A stretch of DNA of 64,000 nt from Poa pratensis (GCA_947311845.1 CAMZMU010000012.1:5420192-5484191); one strand, 5' to 3'; shown: positions 1-12,232, counted from the stretch's first letter. Notes: generated from the letters alone by a model not told the origin. Numbers and translations: made by a program.

Positions 1-968
1 CTTCCTGTCGGCATCACTCCCGGCAAGGTAGGCGACGCGCTCCTCTTCATGATCCATGAGGTAGCTCAGAGCAAGATGGAGCGTGTTCACCGCCAGAGGA
101 TTCTGCACTTTCGGCTTGCCGAAGATGATCTTCATCTGGGTATAGTTCTCAATTGGCGTGTTGATGAAGCACTCGTCCTTGGGGTGAGTCTGAAAGGATG
201 GAACTGTTATCCCGGGACACAAAAAGTAGAGAGTTAACTGAAGAAGGTGAATTGACCAAACTTACAGTGACATGCTGGAGGAAAGCCGTATCTTCCATGT
301 ACAAAGTGCTGGACTCCTCGCGCCATTCCACTCCTTCAAGTTCTGCCAAACTGCGGAGATGTGTCCACCTGTACCTCCACTTCCTGAGATGATTGTACAG
401 CTGCGTGTTGGTCACCATAGCACCGCAGAAAAGGAGAACATCTTTGCAAATGCTGTCCAAACTCTTGTCTCTGATGCCCCTGTTCAGATCAAGCCCATTC
501 TTGACGAGCTCGGCCATCCTAGTGAGGACGAAGGAGGACAATGCGGCTGGCCACTGCATAGGCACGTTCTTGCACTTGAGGAACCCATGAGGTTCCGCTG
601 CCCGTTGCGGTGACACGAACTGATCAGGCGTCGGTACGTACCGCAAAGGCATAGCGGGTAATGGCAGCACAGACGTGGCGGATAGATCAGGGTCCTGAAG
701 AACACAGATGATGCGCATCGAGGTAAGATTCATGTGGCTACTACATGAAAGATCTACATACTACTCAGATCTACCACATACAAGCACATACTACTCAGAT
801 CTACCACATACAAGCACATACTACTCATATCTACCAGAGACCAGCACATACTACTCACATCGTGACCAGATCCTACCAGATCTAGGAGAGAAACGGAGGA
901 GGACTTACACTCAAGCTGCGGACAGCCGGGGAAGGAACGGACAGGGACGAGGAGCTGGAGGAGGACAT
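1..968 (-). CDS. Myb/SANT-like domain protein, 3' part cut by window edge
   Basis: Three exons on the minus strand: 968-909, 694-266 and 189-1, with GT-AG junctions that keep one frame; the last exon runs off the window at a codon boundary. The start is ATG at 968, followed by a serine-rich stretch (MSSSSSSSLSV). From about residue 68 the protein matches the plant Myb/SANT-like domain family as I know it (WPAALSSFVL, YNHLRKWRYRW, then THPKDECFINTPIENYTQM). Such proteins are nuclear and related to PIF/Harbinger transposon accessory proteins, but many are ordinary single-copy host genes. The 213-nt intron after exon 1 carries a 30-bp tandem repeat. A solo LTR lies about 250 bp upstream of the start codon. 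Function beyond probable DNA or protein binding is not determinable. Confidence 0.75.
756..858. repeat. 30-bp minisatellite in intron 1 of the Myb/SANT-like gene
   Basis: Three full units begin at 756, 786 and 816 and a partial fourth at 846. Each begins ACATACTACTCA. The first two are identical and the third diverges in its second half. Confidence 0.9.
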
Positions 969-1215
969 CTCGGTGAAGAGGACGACCACCGCCGACCGCC
1001 GGTGGAGTAGCCGCCGCTCGGGTGTGAAAACCTGCGACGGAGAGAGCTCGAAAGGGGGAAAATGGTGGCGGGAGTTCGGGCGGTCAGTCGGAGGGGGTGA
1101 AATAGGGGGCGAAATTGTTGGGCGGTGACCGAAATTTTGCCGGCCGAATTTTCGCCTGCGCGCGCGAGCTCACGCCATCTCCGAGGTTGCACGAGCTTGG
1201 CTCCGCGTTCCCCTT

Positions 1216-2842
1216 TGATACGTCTCCGACGTATCCATAATTTCTGCTGTTCCATGCTTATATTATACCATTTGCTACATGTTTTATATACACTTCATAT
1301 CACTTTTATGCATTTTCTGGGACTAACCTATTAACAAGATGCCACAGTGCCAGTTCCCTGTTTTCTGCTGTTTTTGGTGTCAGAAAGTTACTTCTGGAAA
1401 TATTCTCGGAATTGCACGAAACAAAAGGCCAGGTCCCTATTTTTCCAGCACGTACACGGAGTCCGAAGGAGAGACGAAGAAGAGCCAGGAGGTGGCCAAA
1501 CCACACCTAGGCGCGGCTGGGCCCACAGCCGCGCCTGCAGGTGGTTTGGGCCCCTCGGGGGTCCGCCGACATCGCCCCTTCGCTTATTTATTCCCCGAGA
1601 CGCGAAAACCCTAAGACACCGAGCCTTTCATCCAGAACATATTCGCTGCCGTCGTCGTCAACCCTAACTCGGGGGGTTTCTGAAGCTCTTCCCGGCACCC
1701 TGCCGGAGAGGGGAATCATCACCGGAGGGCTCTACATCGCCATGCCCGCCTCCGGAGTGATGCGTGAGTAGTTCATCCTTGGACTATGGGTCCATAGCAG
1801 TAGCTAGATGGTTGTCTTCTCCACTTGTGCCATCATGTTTAGATCTTGTGAGCTGCCTATCATGATCAAGATCATCTTATTGTAATGCTACATGTTGTGT
1901 TTGCTGGGATCTGACTTACATTGATACCTATGTGGAGCTGAATATTATATTATCATGTCTATGTCATTTGTGATCTTGCATGCTCTCCGTTACTTGTTGA
2001 AGCCTTGGCCAAGTGAATACTTGTGACTCCAAGAGGGGGTATTTATGCATGATAGTTGGGTTCAACCTCTATTTAACCTGGGATAGTGACAGCAAGTTCT
2101 AAGGTTGTAGATGTGTTGTTGCCACTAGGGGTAAAACAGCAATGCTTTATTCAAGGATGAATGTATTGTTTACATTACGCACATTACTTAATGCAATTGT
2201 CTGTTGCTTGCAACTTAATACTGGAAAGGGTACGGATGTTAACCGGAAAGTGGACTATTTAGGCATAGATGCATGCTGGATAGCGGTCTATGTACTTTGT
2301 CGTAATGCCCAAATGAATCTCATAGTAGACACCACAACTCACACATGCATGTTATATGCACTTATCAATTGTTAATTGCCCAGCTGTAATTTGTTTACCC
2401 AGCATGTTAGTTATTTTATTGGAGAGACACCACTAGTGAACTGTGGACCCCGTTCCATTCTTTTACATCTGAAATACAATCTACTGCAATCATTGTTCTC
2501 TACTGTTTTATGCAAACAAACATCATTTTCCATTCGATACGTTTAACCCTTTGTTTTCATCAAGCCGGTGAGATTGACAACCTCACTGTTAAGTTGGGGA
2601 AAAGTAATTTGGTTGTGTTGTGCAGGTTCCACGTTGGCACCGGAATCCCTGGTGTTGCGCCGCACTACACTCCTCCACCAACACCTTCGAAGCAAACCTC
2701 GTTTTCCTACTGGTCCGATTAAACTTTGGTTTCATACTGAGGGAAAACTTACTGCTGCACTCATCATACCTTCCTCTTGGGGTTCCCAACTGACGTGTGA
2801 CGTACAAGCATTGTTTCTGGCACTACTAACCTAGAGCCACCA
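1216..2842 (+). mobile_element. Solo LTR, Ty3/gypsy-like
   Basis: The element begins TGATACGTCTCCGACGTATC, a start shared with the LTR at 18801, and ends CA at 2842. The 5-bp CCCTT lies on both sides (1211-1215 and 2843-2847), as expected for a target duplication. There is no internal coding region. The LTR has a GC-rich hairpin at 1510-1535 and an AT-rich TATA-like stretch near 1583. The right boundary is the weaker call, because 2811-2820 (TTGTTTCTGG) resembles the start of an LTR-PBS junction, so the true LTR could end at 2810. Confidence 0.65.
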
Positions 2843-3392
2843 CCCTTCCCTGCACGAGGAACAGTGCTCGCGAGGGTGGCTCAGGGGGAACGGCCGAATC
2901 GGCCGTTCCTATCGGGCCTGGCCCTGCGTGCTTTAAGGTTCGTGCAGATGCAGGAACGCGGGCTGGGCCAGGCAGCCAAATGCACGATTTTTGCACCACC
3001 AGGGCCTGGTTGAGAACCTCGCGAGCAACCAATCACGCCCTTGGCCAACCTCTTCATCGACTGACGCGCACCTGTGTTCGTTTGACTGACGTGCAGAACA
3101 AAGTTTATCTTCTGTGAAAGCATCTTGTGACGTGATATGAATGTGTGCATCTTAACTATGCAGAGGCTGAATGTAATACTTAAAATAATTTAATTAATAA
3201 AAGCTCCCTCCATTGAAAAAATCTTGTGACATATATAGAAAAAAGTATCTACTCGTTCCAAACGGTACAAATTGGTCTATCATAGGAGACCCGCTCAGTT
3301 GACTCACGGCAGGCACGCAAGCACGTTCCCGCTGCTTCACCTGCACCCGCCGCCGACGCTGATTCATGCAAGTTTCAAGGGCGTGTGGTGCG
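2843..3392. other. Intergenic, holds a 21-bp perfect palindrome
   Basis: Positions 2888-2908 form two 10-bp arms around a single central A (GAACGGCCGA/TCGGCCGTTC). The surrounding GC-rich sequence has a weaker relative near 38508-38550. No gene is supported here. Confidence 0.5.
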
Positions 3393-3884
3393 GGAGTGTG
3401 GCTGCTATGCCACCGAGCTGCAGTGCAATCTGGCTCGGCACGCTTGAGGCGGCGGACATCGCCGCCCGCGCGTACGACATCGCCGGTTGGAGACTCCGGG
3501 TTTCGCGCTCGGAGCTCAACTTTCCGGATATCGAATCCCGAGAGGATGTGGAGTTCATCAGCCCGCCGGTGACGAAGATGAAGACCCGCTCGGTGAAGCG
3601 GAAGGAGCGGTCGAACATCCAGGAGAGTGATGAGGAGATGATGGCGAGGTTTGCGCGGGAGAATCCCCGGTACCTGCAGTATGAGTGGGAGTTCTACTAG
3701 AAGCGCGACCTCGAGAGGAAGAAGATGGAGTACGGAGATGGAGCAGCCGAACATCCAGGAGAGTGATGGGGAGATGATGGCGAGGTTTGCGCGGGAGAAT
3801 CCCTAGTACCTGCAGTATGAGCTGGAGTTCTACTGGAAGCGCGACCTCGAGAGGAAGAAGATGGAGTACGGAGATGGACCCATG
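3393..3884 (+). pseudogene. AP2/ERF-like fragment with duplicated tail
   Basis: A reading frame ending at 3700 contains the second half of an AP2-like domain: WLGTLEAADIAARAYD, then LNFPDIESRED. This resembles the AP2-bearing proteins spread by transposons in grass genomes (recalled, not searched). The N-terminal part of the domain is missing, and the frame stops at TAG 3698-3700 inside the tail. The tail is tandemly duplicated with a 136-bp period: copy one from about 3613 and copy two from about 3749, the second with its own stop codon at the equivalent of a Tyr/Arg codon. The fragment is broken and probably not functional. Confidence 0.55.
3613..3884. repeat. 136-bp tandem duplication
   Basis: The segment beginning GAACATCCAGGAGAGTGATG at 3613 recurs at 3749 with only a few substitutions. 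Both copies end with the same GAAGATGGAGTACGGAGATGG block, here counted by position at 3719-3742 and 3855-3878. Confidence 0.85.
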
Positions 3885-4979
3885 ATGGTGAAGGTCAAGA
3901 AAGAGGACGAGGCTAGACCCTCGACGGTGATCGTCGTTGACTCTTCATCCTCCTCGTTAGGCTGGAGCTCGGTTCGTCCTCCTCAGTCGACTGGGATGAT
4001 TGATTCTATGTTTAGTTTTATTTTAAGTTCTATGTTTAGTTGGATGTTTAGTTCGAATGTTTATCAAAATTTTGGATGTTTTCCTTATGAAATGCAGTGT
4101 TCAGATTCATTTTAGGGCAGTTGTGGGATCACTCGTGCCCTAAAATACATCACAATTTTGGTGATGTATATTTTACATCAAGACGTTTTGGTTGTCCTAT
4201 TTTAGATCACCCATTGGAGATGATCTTACGATCGCTATTTTCCACTCTGCGAGGCATAATTTCTTCACAATAAACACAAGAGTAAGCCTTGTTTTTGCAG
4301 GGATTAGTGGAGAACCTTGTATTTGCAGGGATAAGTGGATAGAATCCCCACAGGGCTTTGATGAAACCACTACCTTCACACAATCTCATCAAATCCATAT
4401 ATATAAATTTCCCGTTGGAGAAGGGAGGGTTAATATATTTGTATCATGAGAAATATACTAAGTTTTGGGGAATTCTATGAAGAAGTGGGGATGAAACTAG
4501 CCCAATACAATAGAACCAAACAAACTATTAGGAACAAATGGGGATCTGGGGTTTTGCCAACATACCCCACATATCTAAAGATATAATAGTACCAAAAAAG
4601 GCCTTACGGGGCTTATTTTTTCTCTACAAAATACTGCATCAAAATGATTCAACAAATGAGAATGGTGATGAAGCAAATGCCAAAAAATAAGCTGTCTAGT
4701 TTAAGAAAAGATTAATAAAAAAGCAGCTAAATCACTTGAACTTTCTGAACTAAATTAAAGTACATTGCCACATTGACACGACAAGCACACTAAAGGTTAG
4801 ACAGAGGGCAAAGAAGTACATCACTAAACTAATCCGTTCTACCATTAAGTCTCCTTCAGGACAACGATAATTACAGTCCACCAGAAGTTCAACATTCCAG
4901 GTAAGGTGCAACTAAGAACAGCCCTAGACTACTAGCATACTTCAAGAGCCCAACAATATCGCCTCGAACGCTTCTCCAA
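3885..4979. other. TE-like debris and probable KIWI 3' UTR
   Basis: Short inverted AT-rich stretches such as the one at 4140-4180, and a CCATTGGAGATGATCTTA end at 4212-4229, look like a DNA-transposon terminus, but no partner terminus was found. From about 4750 the sequence downstream of the KIWI stop codon is AT-rich and likely includes its 3' UTR. No coding region is supported. Confidence 0.4.
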
Positions 4980-7157
4980 TCAAGTGTTCTCCTTAATAGC
5001 CTCGTCTATAGCTTTGATGTTGTCCCTCAGTATTTTCCACTGTATACATAAGAAACGAGTGAGCTGTCATTTGAAAGAACCGATGACTTGCTGCATATCC
5101 AAGTAAAGATCAGTAGCACCTATGCAAATATGCAATAACAGACAACTAAGACAATCATGGATGTGGCAAGTGTGGTAGCAGATCAGAACTTGACGGTATG
5201 TGCATGCTCGTTTAACACATTAAGATACTTGTGATCATGCTCCTGTAGCAGATAGCATGAGAGATGAGTACTGAAATTAAATTATTCAGGTTTAGCATAG
5301 GAGTATCTGACAATAAACTTGCACATCAGGTACACTATCTCTTAATGTGTTTGGGGCATCTTCATGCTAAAAAAAGGATAGCTTTCCCAAGAAACTTTCA
5401 CAAGGGCTACTTGATACGTGTAGCATTCACGTTTCAAACAAATTATGATCTATCTCCTCACGGCAACAAATTTACTTTATGCATAAAGGATAAAAGTAGA
5501 TGTAGAAAGCTAGGAATGCATCTAACCTGATCCATTGTGAGTGATATACCTGAAAAGAGGAAAACAAAATAATAAGCAGAGAAGCCATGGCATCATCTTG
5601 ACCAACTAATATAGATAGCACTTATTTTTTCAACTGAAAACATTAGATAGAACTTGAGCTGGAAGAGAAAGAGCAATTGCTTTCCACCAAATGAAAGTAC
5701 AAATTCCGATAGGATGCACCCAAACACTTATGGTATCATTTATGGCAATTGGTTTTAACCATGAATGAGTGCAAGAGTTGGAACTTGGAAGAGTGTTTTG
5801 GGTTTAAAAATGAAGGCATCGGCACAGATACATAATCGAAAGTTTAGTATGCTCTATCGAAAGCTAAATTCAGATTATAGCTCATTCATATGTATCAACT
5901 AGGGTTATGGAGTATTTGTGATTGGAAGTAGGAACATCTGTTTCATCATTTGACCAACCATTGCATTTTCAACTGACCCAAGAAGTGCAAAGACGTAAGG
6001 ACTTATATTCAAGGATTGGCATACAACGACAAGTGTAAGACGCAGATTAAATGGGGGTAGATTCTCCTTCAACAATTATTTGCCTGCAACTATAATTTTT
6101 TTTTCAGAATATTATGTTCATCACCTGCTTTGGCTTACAACATAACATGCTAAGAGATTGCACAACAATTCTCATTTTCGTATGCCAGTTTCAAGATATG
6201 GACATCAATCCATAATAATGTTGGTGGGTGCGCAAGAGGTATCTAAGAAGAATTGCTCTCAGAAACATAGATCAAATGGTTGAAAACCATTTTTTGTTAG
6301 TAGCAGTTCCTATTGGCTCATTCATAAAGCATTCAATTAGCAGAGTGCTAGAGTACCATTACCAAGTGCCAATAAAAAAATTATGGGCTTCACGTCATAT
6401 ACTACTCCCTCCGTCCAAAAATAAGTGTCTCAAGTTTGCTCAAAATTGGATGTATCCATACATGAAACATGTCTAGATGCATCCACTTGGAGTAGAATAC
6501 TAGATGCATCAGGAGTCCCGAGATTAAACAAATATGTAGCTGCTAGCTCGGTGAAGGAAATGCAATCTGCTGATATTTAGACAATGCCCATAATTCAGAC
6601 CCACATGGATTATGGAAGGTTAATGTAATAAGCAACCGCAAAGGCATCATACTAACAACAATTATACAAGATACACGGGCCTAGTGCAAGCTAGAGGCCC
6701 CTTCTGCCCGCAAGAGCAGCAGCCAGCAAGGGCAGGGAAATGCAGTCCCGTCCGACTGACGCCACACAGTACAACAAGCAACGCCCATAGGTGTTATGGA
6801 ACTTGGAAAAGTAACCGCGATACCTTTGCGGCCTGGGAGGTCCTTGCCGTCCTTGACGTAGAACTCGCGCACGTCGACCATGACGTTGCCGTTCCAGCTC
6901 CTCACGGACACCCTCTTGTTCTTGGATAACTGAACAGTAAGAATGGCAAATCCACGGGGCTAGGGTTTTAGGGATCTGCCTTTTGAGAGGCAGCGGTGGC
7001 TAAGAGAGCGGCAGGTTGGTCGGGAGTACGGAACCAGCACCTGCGCAACGACGATGCCGTCGTCGGTGTCCCCGGAAGGACCGTCCTTTCCGCCCGCCTG
7101 GCGCTTGGCCGGCGGATCGCCGCCGCCGCCGAAGCGCTTGTTCCCCTTGCGCCACAT
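4980..7157 (-). CDS. KIWI: RNA polymerase II transcriptional coactivator KIWI (PC4/Sub1 family)
   Basis: Four exons join in one frame: 7157-7041, 6929-6824, 5549-5527 and 5039-4980, encoding 101 aa. KIWI proteins are small nuclear, single-stranded-DNA-binding coactivators of about 107 aa. The N-terminus MWRKGNKRFGGGG and a short acidic linker are followed from about residue 40 by the PC4 domain: LSKNKRVSVRSWNGN, VREFYVKDGKDLPGRKG, ISLTMDQ, and the helical end RDNIKAIDEAIKENT before TGA 4982-4980. The third exon is only 23 nt (GTATATCACTC...GATCAG), with TTTTCAG before it and GTTAGA after it. The frame is intact throughout, unlike several neighbours. Intron 2, with a Stowaway-like fragment, accounts for most of the gene length. 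Confidence 0.9.
6405..6500. mobile_element. Stowaway-like MITE fragment in KIWI intron 2
   Basis: The CTCCCTCCGTCC terminus at 6405 is followed by AAAATAAGTGTCTCAAG, a common grass Stowaway/Mariner MITE start. A matching inverted right end was not found, so the element is probably truncated. Confidence 0.55.
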
Positions 7158-7748
7158 CTTCCCGGATCTCTCCGCAGAGATTCTACTGTAGCGCAGATGA
7201 CAAGAAACCGCAAGAGTAGAGGAGGCTGGCTGGGGGGTGGGGGCGGCGATGGCAAATTGGCAATCGACGAGAGGGGAATGGGACGGAGCGCCTCCGCTCT
7301 CCGTGCGTAGACAACTTTTCGTGTGTCGCGCTCGAACCGCCGGTTGAGCCAGACTGCTATGGGCTCTGTTGCACACGAACAAACCCCTGGGCCGGGCCGG
7401 ACTCCGGCGTTAGCACAGGAGCTGCCAGGCCGAGCTTAACTGGGCCTCTTCGGTTGCCTGGCCAACCAGGCCCGTTAAATGTAGACGACGGCTATTTGTA
7501 TCTGTCAGCCCGAAAAAAAATCGCTCAAAAAACTATAAATAGCTGGAAATCCATTTGCTACGAAAAAAGCCAGAAATCCACTTTGACCCGTAGAGCATAT
7601 AATCCCACTGTCCAAAAAACTCCATTTTGATAAAATGTCTCTTTTCTTCCTTCTCCTTCTTCTAAGTTTTTTTTTTTTAGAAAACCCTCCACCTGAATTT
7701 ATCCCAAACAAGTTTGGATAGACTAAATAAGAAACCCTTTCACGAGTA
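7158..7748. other. KIWI 5' region and intergenic sequence
   Basis: GC-rich sequence up to about 7320 is probably the 5' UTR and promoter of the minus-strand KIWI gene. Positions 7370-7480 hold GGCC-rich, partly palindromic repeat debris, followed by AT-rich sequence. No gene is seen. Confidence 0.4.
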
Positions 7749-7871
7749 CTCCCTCCGTTCCAAATTAAATGACTTTCATTTGTGTACATGTGCATGTATC
7801 TATACTTGTAACATGTCTAGATACATCCACATGTGGACAAATGGAAGTCAATTAAAATGGAACGGAGGGAA
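7749..7871. mobile_element. Stowaway MITE, complete
   Basis: The 123-bp element has inverted ends, CTCCCTCCGTTCC on the left and GGAACGGAGGGAA on the right, and a TA target duplication at 7747-7748 and 7872-7873. The interior is AT-rich and self-complementary, typical of non-autonomous Mariner derivatives. Confidence 0.85.
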
Positions 7872-8441
7872 TACTTCTCAGGAGGTCTCGCCCAAATGTT
7901 TTCATACACATGGAATTGGCTAATTTTTACGTTGCCTCGCCAAGCCTATCACAACACTTAGATATGAAACCCTATCATAAGGATTTCCCAGGAGGTCATC
8001 CAGCAAAGTACTACTCTTACTCAAATGGGTTTTATACCCATGATACTGTCTAGTTTTTACATTGTCTCTCGAAACCCATCACAACCCTCATCCTTTACTC
8101 GGAACTGGGACCAGCTATGCGACATAGGCGGAGTTAATAAAATGTCTCCTATGAGCCAAAAATATCCCGCATCCTATAAATTTGATGTAGCACAATGTCC
8201 AATTTATTCCCGTGCATATGAAATAACTGGCATTTAAAGATCTGCTATTACAGTCAACCAAGTCTACCTCATCGTTTCTTCCACACATGCTGTCCAGTTT
8301 TATACTGCAGCGCATCCACTTCTATCAAATCAACAGAACAGCTAGCGACTCTTGGGCAATAAATATCAGCAGCCTCTCGTTTGCAACTTCTGTCGCATTT
8401 CCCTAAACATGCCAAAGTACTACGTAAATAATAGCCTACCC
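7872..8441. other. Intergenic and 3' flank of the TPR gene
   Basis: No coding region is supported. Roughly the last 200 bases likely belong to the 3' UTR of the minus-strand TPR gene ending at 8442. Confidence 0.4.
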
Positions 8442-11018
8442 CTACGGTGATGCTTCTTCTTCCTCGTTCTTCTCTCCCTTCTCGGAATTCCCTCCAACTG
8501 TGAAGCGTCTCTTGTTAGCATTCAGATCACCCGAAGAGTGCAACTGTCCTCGTTTTCTTACAAGACGGGATGCGGTTTCACGGTCAGATTTTGCCTCATT
8601 GTGGTCAGGCTGTGGATACGACCAAACAAACAAATCGAGAAGAGAGAGTAAGTGAAATGACCCATATTCTGCACACATGGTACTCTACATCAGAACTTAT
8701 TTACAGAGCAGGTACCTTCATTGCTAGCGCCCTGTCAAAAGACTCGATGGCTTTATCTGGCTCTCCAAAATTTAACTGTGCTCTACCAAGAGTTACCCAA
8801 GCCTGCGAATCAATAAATCATATGCTCAGTTGATCACAATGGGAAACTGGTCAAATGTAAGCAAATGGTGGGATATATATGCAAAGGGGTCAAGCCACGG
8901 TAACCATACACACATATCGTTCATTTAATAATCAAACTGATGAGTTGTTATACTAACCTCAGACCACGATGGTTCAACTTCTGTTGCTCCTACAAGTATA
9001 CCAAACAGAGAGTAACTGATTCGCTCGAAGTAGCAAAATGAGAATCGAGCATTTGACCTAAGAACATTAGTACATATGATATATGTGCTGTTATGACCAG
9101 TGTAACGGCATAGAATTCGAAATAGGGATAACACAACTACTCCCTCCGTCCCATAATATTACAACCAATATAGAACCTCACAATTATACAATCAGATGTC
9201 ACATACAGTTCCACACTCGAAGACAAACAATGATCTACTTCTGACAGAGAAATAAACCATATTGGCTGACTTAATCATATGCATTGGATGGTTACGATGA
9301 CAAAAGAACTTGATTAGAGAAGTGCGTATTACTCTCAGCTTCTGACAACTTTAGCCCAGCAACAATATCTCAATAAATCATTCATCAGAAAAACAAAGGT
9401 GAAGTAGAGAAAATTACTAGTAGCTGCTGTCAGTGCACGCCATGCATCACCTAACTCAAGTAGAACCTGAGCTTTCTGTTCATGAATTATTGCATTATCT
9501 GGTACCATGCTAAGTGAAGCCTCCCACTTACTGAGCGCATCATGGTACTTCCCTTCCTAAAAATAACACAAATGGGGCCTCGTGAGTGCCTGAGAATAAG
9601 AGTACCAGAAATGCGCATATCTGATACAAGAAAAATAAATAAAAACATTAGCAACAGCTCAACTCTGATGCGTTGTGCTGATCATAACACAGCAAACCTT
9701 AATGCAAAACAAGCCTAGCCAACAAAAAAAAATCTGATATTAAACAAATAGAGTGATACATGTATTCATTTCTCGCTGCAAGTTGCACATCCGCAATTCG
9801 AATTGGAAACTAGACCAGGTTTTTATAGGCCATCCCAAAGCCACACTCGCACGGCATGACCAGAAGGAAAATGGGTATTGTTCGAGAAAGAAAAAAGGAA
9901 AACAGGTCGGTCTGGCACAGTATGACAGCCCAGGCAGAGGAAATGGGCTGTCATGTACTATTCCTAGGAGTTCTAATTCTAAAATATACAACAAAAAAGT
10001 TTCTATTCAACCTCCGTTCCATAATCTTTGTCGTGGTTTTACTTTAAATTTGAACTAAAACCACGGCAAGAATTATGGACCGGAGCCTACAGCTCTATAT
10101 TGTGCTTGGCTAAGTATTCTTTAATCACACTTTATTCACTTTGCTTCTTTTATTTGGTTTTGTAGGCACCCATAACAAACGGCATTCATGAACTGGGAGT
10201 ACCATCTCTACTTACTTGGACACAGATGGCAATCCCTGCTATCCACGTGCCAGAACCATGACTTGGTTTTGGGATTTTATGGGTTTCAACTCTAGCCTAC
10301 CCCAACTTGTTTGGGACTGAAAGGCTTTGTTATGGTGTTGACAATTTCTTATTTTCTACCGTGGAGGCTTATCATATGCTAATAACCTTTTTAGTTGATT
10401 GTTATGTGTCATAATGGATGAATATGTATAGGTTGAGTCAGTTAAACCTTACGGTTGAGTGTATACATAAAAATTGTGAGAAACTCTGGCTTGCACGTCA
10501 TGGATCACCTTATAAACAAATAAGCCAAAATTTATAGTGCTTCTTAGACATAGTAATTTCAAAGCATGTGTTACCATTGCTAGGTAGGACTGCTACCTAG
10601 GGTGCTTCTGTTTCTAAAACAAGAACTAGACCGTGTCCCTTCTATTAACCCTATTATTAAAAGGAATCAAGGGTCTCAATTCACCACATAAATTGAATTT
10701 TCATGAAACAGTGAAATATCTTAGGGCTATGCGGTAGTATTTGGCCATGGCATCCATAACAGCACTGAGCACTCCTTAAACCAGCAGTAATCGCATAAAA
10801 AGTTATAGAGATACCTCAGCTAGCTTGTCCCCTTGACATTGGAGCGACTGGGCGGTATCAGCAGCCATGGTCCCAGGATAGTCAGTGCCTGCCTCCCCGC
10901 TTCCTTTACTTCCATCCTCATTGTTGTCGCCCTCCGCACCAAATGGCAGGTCTGGCTTAGCTAATGCTACCACTGGCTGCCTCTTTGTCTTGACATTCTT
11001 ATTCCATGATATCTTCAT
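8442..11018 (-). CDS. Tetratricopeptide repeat protein, TTC33-like
   Basis: Five exons keep one frame: 11018-10815, 9556-9418, 8989-8958, 8802-8716 and 8609-8442, encoding 209 aa. The start MKISWNKNVKTKRQP and an acidic low-complexity linker are followed from about residue 55 by TPR-type helices: AQSLQCQGDKLAE, then a KYHDALSKWEASLSMVPDN repeat, then SEAWVTLGRAQLNFGEPDKA. The C-terminus is basic then acidic (NANKRRF...KNEEEEASP). Plant homologues are annotated as TTC33-like; TPRs are protein-interaction scaffolds and no enzymatic role is visible. A 5' UTR intron is likely: acceptor at 11026 just before the start, and donor GTAAGT at 11595-11590. Intron 1 holds a small palindromic MITE. The frame is intact. 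Confidence 0.85.
9140..9230. mobile_element. Stowaway-like left end
   Basis: The CTCCCTCCGTCCC terminus followed by ATAATATTACAACC is preceded by TA. No matching right end was located, so this is only a fragment within a TPR-gene intron. Confidence 0.4.
10011..10085. mobile_element. Palindromic MITE of about 75 bp in TPR-gene intron 1
   Basis: The sequence begins CCTCCGTTCCATAATC and ends GATTATGGA-like then CGGAG. Its two halves are almost fully self-complementary around AAATTTGAA, so it would fold into one hairpin. Confidence 0.6.
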
Positions 11019-11025
11019 TGCGTAA

Positions 11026-12232
11026 CTGTTTTACAGGATACACTATCATGTTTATGTACTAAAAACAACATCACCAAAAGAAAAAAGAAAATCGTCTTTG
11101 ATCTGCTAAGCCACATAAAATTATCCTTCTAGGTAAGGGGCCTCTAGGTAATAGGTATATGAGATACAAACAGAATAAAAACAAAGAGAGATAGTGGTGT
11201 TCATTCTTTTTCGAGTCGTGTTCATTCTTTAAAAGTTTGCTGCACTGCTTGTAATGAATTCTACATTGCTATTGACCCCGAGTCATAAATAATCTATAAG
11301 GTTTAGATGCGTATGTACATCGATAATCCTGAGAAAACAATTCATCGAACAACTTGTGGGCACTCCAACGAAGGTAGGAGTAGGATGTTTTGTCACCGGC
11401 CGAGACAGCAGCCGCCTCCACTATTATTACGACTTAACGCGGACCAACGGGATAATCTATGACGTGATCATTGAGCAGATAGTAGGATGAAGAACAAATT
11501 AGCTGAGGAATCAACTCGGGGATGCATGGAGGCACCGCAAGAGCGAGAGACGCGGAATGGTAGGATGAACAACAAATTAGCTGGGGAGGACTTACGGGCC
11601 GATCCGGTAGCAGGAACCACAGAGAGTTTCTCGATTGGGTCGATCAGTGCGAACTTCGAAAGTTCGAAGCACGACGATGGCAGGCTAGAGGATTTTTGGA
11701 ATTGGACTTAGGTGTCCCCCTTTGAGCTTGAGTCTTGGACAGTGTGGTTTTCCATTTTGACCCTGTTAAGTATTGGAATTTGCTTTGTCATGTGGGACCT
11801 TAGCCCATGAGGTGGTTTGGCTGCTAGGCCTTGACTGATATCCTAGGCCCAGCCGAGTCGCCAGCCTAGGAGCGGCTGACGACGGTGGCAGGCGGGGGTG
11901 GAAATGCGGCGGCGCCGGCAAGGAAAAGGCGGCGGGTGGCGCGGAGTCGCCGGCAACGGAAACGACGATCCATGTGTGGCTACGAGAGAGCGGCGCGCGC
12001 CGACGATAGTCCTCGTTGGTCCCCCGCATATTCGTCGGCACCTGTGCCACGAGTCGCGCCACCATTGGGCACCCAAGATTAGCCTCCTCGCCCACCCCAC
12101 GCGCGCACCGCCTCCTTCGGCTCCTTCCCCAGTTCAGTTCAGCTCCCGACCGTCCAGGCCGTGGACCAGCCATCCATCATCCGCTCTAACCAAATATTCC
12201 AAACCAAACCCCCGCCACGCCGCGCAGTCGCC
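11026..12232. promoter_or_regulatory. Divergent promoter region between the TPR gene and tAPX
   Basis: The TPR gene reads left and tAPX reads right. A probable TPR 5' UTR exon lies at about 11596-11710 on the minus strand, followed by its intron (11026-11595). The tAPX leader is the GC-rich stretch before 12233. Open frames on both strands across 11880-12180 are products of GC richness and have no recognisable protein. No specific operator can be named. Confidence 0.5.
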
